Positions 61,297 to 64,000 of a stretch of DNA of 64,000 nucleotides are shown here, in pieces. The DNA lies in contig NZ_PJNW01000005.1 in assembly GCF_002844595.1 (NCBI RefSeq), positions 124,001 to 188,000 of the forward strand, read 5' to 3'. Positions within the stretch are counted from its first letter, which is position 1. Every line of letters starts with the position of its first letter. The DNA comes from Pleomorphomonas diazotrophica (GTDB taxonomy: Bacteria; Pseudomonadota; Alphaproteobacteria; Rhizobiales; Pleomorphomonadaceae). The position numbers and the translations under genes are program-made. The notes beneath the pieces are model-generated. The model worked only from the letters and a program-made list of their open reading frames with translations, made no database searches and was not told the origin of the DNA.

Positions 61297-63171
61297 TCAC
61301 TCGCGAAGCGACGGGCGAAGCCGCAGCACCGGCAGCGAGCCGGTAACGTCGAGGCCGGGCGGTTTTGCTGAGAAGATGACGCCGGCCGGTCCGGAAGCCA
61401 GTTCGTCGAGCCAGGGCGGCCGCGCGCCGCCTATCAGGCGGGCGGCGAGCCCCTCCGGCGCGCGTTCGGCCATCTGGTTCAGCTCGGGGTCGCTCGTGCA
61501 GGCCGCAAGATAGGTAGCTCCCGTCGCCCGGAAGGCGGCTTCCGGATCGGCACCGGTGAAGACGGCATCGACGGCCAGAATGCCGCGGGCGCCGCGGTGA
61601 TAGGGCGCGGCCAGAACGGAATGCGGCGTTGCCTTGAGCAGGAAGGCGCCGAAATTGGAGGTGGCGACGACGAGGCCCGGCGCTCGAGTGCCGAGCACCT
61701 CGCCCAGGAATGCACGGCATTCGGTCATGGCCCCCACGTTGACCGCCTCGACATCGGGACGGCCAAACACCCGATCAACCGCAGCCACGCCAAGCGTCCA
61801 CACGGCGGGAACGGCGACCAGCCAACTCCAGCGTCGGGCGACCGAGCGTGCGTCGTCGCGCCCCGCGGTTGCCTTGACGGCCAGGGCGGCCACAACCCCG
61901 ACCGCCGCCGATGCGACCACCTGGGCGCCAACCAGGGCACGCAGCTGTATCGCGCCGATCAGCACCGAGCCGCCCAGGATTGCCAGAACGATGATGAACG
62001 CCGGCCGGTCGGCGACGGACATGCGGCGGAGTGTCAAGACGCCGAGCATCAAGGCGGCGAGCGGCGCAAGATAGACCGGCGCCACCAGCCCCGGTCGGTT
62101 CTCAAGCGTGGACAGAAAGCTCTGCGCTTCCGCGACATGATCGAGCCAGATCGGCCGAATGGCCGGATCGATGCCGCCGTAGGGGCCGGTCAGGCAGGCC
62201 GGAAACAGTACGGCGGCAAGCGTCACCAGCAGCGAGGCAATGGCGACCAGCGCACCGCCACGCATCAGGATGCCTGGAACGCCATCGCCGTGACCGCGCA
62301 ACAGAGCCGCCAGCGCGATGACGGCGCTACCACCCATGACCACTGGCGTCAGATAGGCGAAAGACAAGGCATCGCAGGCCGGCACCAACCAACGCGACGG
62401 CGGGATGGTCGCCGCCGCCACAAGCAGCGTGCCGGCGATCAGCGCACCGGCAAACAACGTCAGTCCGCGCCGCCACCGGTCGGCGTCGATGGTCCAGGCG
62501 ATGGCGAGGCCGAGGATGGCCAGGAGAATGGCAAGTAGCGTCTCCATGCCCACGGCGAGGCTGCCAGCCGCCGCTGCGCCGGCGACGATCGGCCAGCGGC
62601 GGGCTTGGTCGGCTCGTACCAATCCCATCAGAACGCAGGCCAGCAACACTGCTTGAACATTGTGATGGTCGAAGGCGCCCGGCACGAAGATGCCCTTGAG
62701 CTGCGGCGACAGGAAAATCATCAGGAGGGTGGCGAGGCGGGCGATCTCGCCACCGAAGCGGGCGGCGGCCGAAGCCAGCGCGACAGCGAAGGGGATTGCC
62801 AGCAGTGCTGGCCAGAGGTGGGCCGCGAAGAGCTCGGCGCTGGCACGTCCGACCAAGGGAGTTGCGGCAAGAATGATGGTGGCGATCGGCAGGTCTACGA
62901 GGCGAGACCAGTGCATCAGCAGGCCGCCGGGCGGATCGAGGCGATATTGCGTCAGGTCGAACCAGCTTTGGCCGGCAAGAAAATCGCGCACCTCGACGAG
63001 GCGCATCATCGAATCCGGGTCGTCCCAACCGGGTCCGAGGTCGGCGAGCCGGTTCACCCCAGCGAGCGCTAGGACGAAAAGCCCCAACGCGGCGGCGAAG
63101 ACGAAGCGGGCGCGCAGGCCGAGACCGAAGAGGACAGGAGCGGAGCCAAAGGCGCCTTGTTTCGAATTCAT
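61297..63171 (-). CDS. GT-C-fold membrane glycosyltransferase-like protein
   Basis: 624 residues from the ATG at 63171, with about 12 transmembrane helices and a C-terminal soluble region of roughly 150 residues. The first periplasmic loop contains GPGWDDPDSMMRLVEVRDFL with an acidic DD-x-D motif, as expected of polyprenyl-phosphate-sugar dependent GT-C enzymes (GT39/STT3-like), and a later loop has GAFDHHNVQ. It is often annotated only as a membrane protein. Divergent from a GT2 gene whose product could make the lipid-linked donor sugar. Acceptor unknown. Confidence 0.78.
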   Translation of the reverse strand: MNSKQGAFGSAPVLFGLGLRARFVFAAALGLFVLALAGVNRLADLGPGWDDPDSMMRLVEVRDFLAGQSWFDLTQYRLDPPGGLLMHWSRLVDLPIATIILAATPLVGRASAELFAAHLWPALLAIPFAVALASAAARFGGEIARLATLLMIFLSPQLKGIFVPGAFDHHNVQAVLLACVLMGLVRADQARRWPIVAGAAAAGSLAVGMETLLAILLAILGLAIAWTIDADRWRRGLTLFAGALIAGTLLVAAATIPPSRWLVPACDALSFAYLTPVVMGGSAVIALAALLRGHGDGVPGILMRGGALVAIASLLVTLAAVLFPACLTGPYGGIDPAIRPIWLDHVAEAQSFLSTLENRPGLVAPVYLAPLAALMLGVLTLRRMSVADRPAFIIVLAILGGSVLIGAIQLRALVGAQVVASAAVGVVAALAVKATAGRDDARSVARRWSWLVAVPAVWTLGVAAVDRVFGRPDVEAVNVGAMTECRAFLGEVLGTRAPGLVVATSNFGAFLLKATPHSVLAAPYHRGARGILAVDAVFTGADPEAAFRATGATYLAACTSDPELNQMAERAPEGLAARLIGGARPPWLDELASGPAGVIFSAKPPGLDVTGSLPVLRLRPSLRE

Positions 63172-63223
63172 TGACCAAAGCCGACGACAGAACGTGGGAA
63201 AGCCGGGCACACGCGAAGCGTCG

Positions 63224-63239
63224 TTAGCCTTGCCTTAAC
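63224..63239. promoter_or_regulatory. Near-consensus CtrA-type site in a divergent promoter region
   Basis: TTAG-N7-TTAAC (TTAG 63224-63227, TTAA 63235-63238), one base away from TTAA-N7-TTAAC. It lies between the GT-C gene and the GT2 gene. Confidence 0.35.
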
Positions 63240-63302
63240 ACGATGGATAAAAGGTAAAGGCGGCGCACCGCCCATCGCGGTCCGCATCCTCCGGATGGCC
63301 CC

Positions 63303-64000
63303 ATGACCGCAAGTGAGATCGCAACCGACACCACCCCCGTCTTTCCGGGGCTCGATATCGCAGTGGTTCTGCCCTGCTACAACGAGGGTGCGACCATCGG
63401 CGCCGTGGTGCGCGGCTTCCGTGCAGCTTTGCCGGAGGCGCGCATCTGCGTCTTCGACAACAACTCCTCCGACCGCACCGCCATCGAGGCACGGGTGGCC
63501 GGCGCCGAAGTGATCCGCGAGGGTCGGCAGGGCAAAGGCCACGTCGTCAGGCGCATGTTCGCCGACATCGATGCCGACATCTACGTCATGGCCGACGGCG
63601 ACGGCACCTATGATCCACGCGACGCCGTGGACCTCGTCCGGGCGTTGGTCACCGAACGTGCCGACATGGCCGTCGGTGTACGCCGCAACGTCACCGTTGA
63701 CGCCGGTCGTTCCGGGCATGCCCTGGGCAATCGGCTTTTCAACGGACTCTATCGGCGGCTGTTCGGCCCCGACTTCACCGACGTTTTCTCCGGCTACCGC
63801 GCCTTCACGCGGCGCTTCGTCAAAAGCTTCCCGGCCGTGTCGCATGGCTTCGAGATCGAGACGGAGATGGCCGTGCATGCCGGACAGCTTCACATTCCCA
63901 CCGTGGAGCTACAGCTCGACTACGGCCGCCGCGTCGAGGGGGCACCGTCCAAGCTGCGCACCTTCCGCGACGGCTTCCGCATTCTGATGATGTTCGCCAT
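63303..64000 (+). CDS. Glycosyltransferase family 2 (polyprenyl-phosphate sugar synthase-like), partial
   Basis: The frame opens with the ATG at 63303 and runs off the window end, giving 232 residues. GT-A features: DIAVVLPCYNEGATIGAVV at the N-terminal strand, FDNNSSDRTA, REGRQGKGHVVRRMFADID, and YVMADGDGTYDPRDA with the metal-binding DGD. A further string is FTDVFSGYRAFTRRFVKSFP. This pattern fits dolichol- or undecaprenyl-phosphate mannose/glucose synthases. Its divergent partner is a GT-C enzyme that would use such a donor. Confidence 0.88.
   Translation, partial: MTASEIATDTTPVFPGLDIAVVLPCYNEGATIGAVVRGFRAALPEARICVFDNNSSDRTAIEARVAGAEVIREGRQGKGHVVRRMFADIDADIYVMADGDGTYDPRDAVDLVRALVTERADMAVGVRRNVTVDAGRSGHALGNRLFNGLYRRLFGPDFTDVFSGYRAFTRRFVKSFPAVSHGFEIETEMAVHAGQLHIPTVELQLDYGRRVEGAPSKLRTFRDGFRILMMFA

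Noticed and set aside
61169-61720. An N-terminal extension of MepA
   Set aside because: It is Arg-rich out-of-frame translation of the GT-C gene end and intergenic DNA. The signal peptide begins at 61168.

Overview
The window is GC-rich chromosomal DNA from an alphaproteobacterium, most likely a member of Hyphomicrobiales (Rhizobiales). Three things point there: the gene order mutS-glnD-murJ-(acyltransferase)-trpS-usp-nifU, an infC that appears to start at ATT, and sequences resembling CtrA and Irr binding sites. A genus cannot be named from the sequence alone. About 50 protein genes are supported. I see no tRNA or rRNA gene, no CRISPR array, no insertion sequence and no prophage, so this is mostly ordinary chromosome with a few unusual islands.

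Layout. 1-4483: the tail of a chemotaxis receptor, ilvD, then a ThuA-like/dehydrogenase sugar operon behind two LacI-type operators. 4698-8043 (minus): ackA-pta. 8390-13505: an M17 aminopeptidase, a TPR lipoprotein and cupin pair, and codA with a HypT-like LysR regulator. 13661-22727: a compact Wzx/Wzy-type polysaccharide locus with a flippase, a polymerase, a chain-length protein carrying an eroded kinase domain, a WecG/TagA glycosyltransferase and two GT4 enzymes. 22897-27929: a DMT exporter, a lytic transglycosylase, the HrpB helicase and a small secreted protein. 28035-32025 (minus): a complete sulfate importer sbp-cysT-cysW-cysA. 32277-37594 (minus): two coupled genes encoding TPR plus GT9-like proteins, one about 1290 residues long with three tandem modules. 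37780-49481: LOG, mutS, glnD, murJ, an acyltransferase, trpS, usp and nifU. 49731-54758: rutE, nth, an AraC-OGT fusion, gpmA, dapB and a hydrolase. 55012-60258: infC, rpmI-rplT and pheST. 60314-64000: mepA and two membrane or lipid-linked glycosyltransferase genes, the last cut by the window end.

How the parts work together. The polysaccharide locus, the TPR/GT9 pair, murJ, the lytic transglycosylase, mepA and the terminal glycosyltransferases make this window rich in cell-envelope functions. Three intergenic sequences resembling CtrA sites (one perfect, upstream of mepA) suggest that some of these follow the cell cycle. The translation block (infC, rpmI-rplT, pheST) is split by strong terminators with separate promoters, and rpmI-rplT has a terminator-like hairpin in its leader. 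The most unusual item is the tandem TPR-GT9-like gene pair, in which the sugar-nucleotide site residues are eroded to different degrees in each copy.
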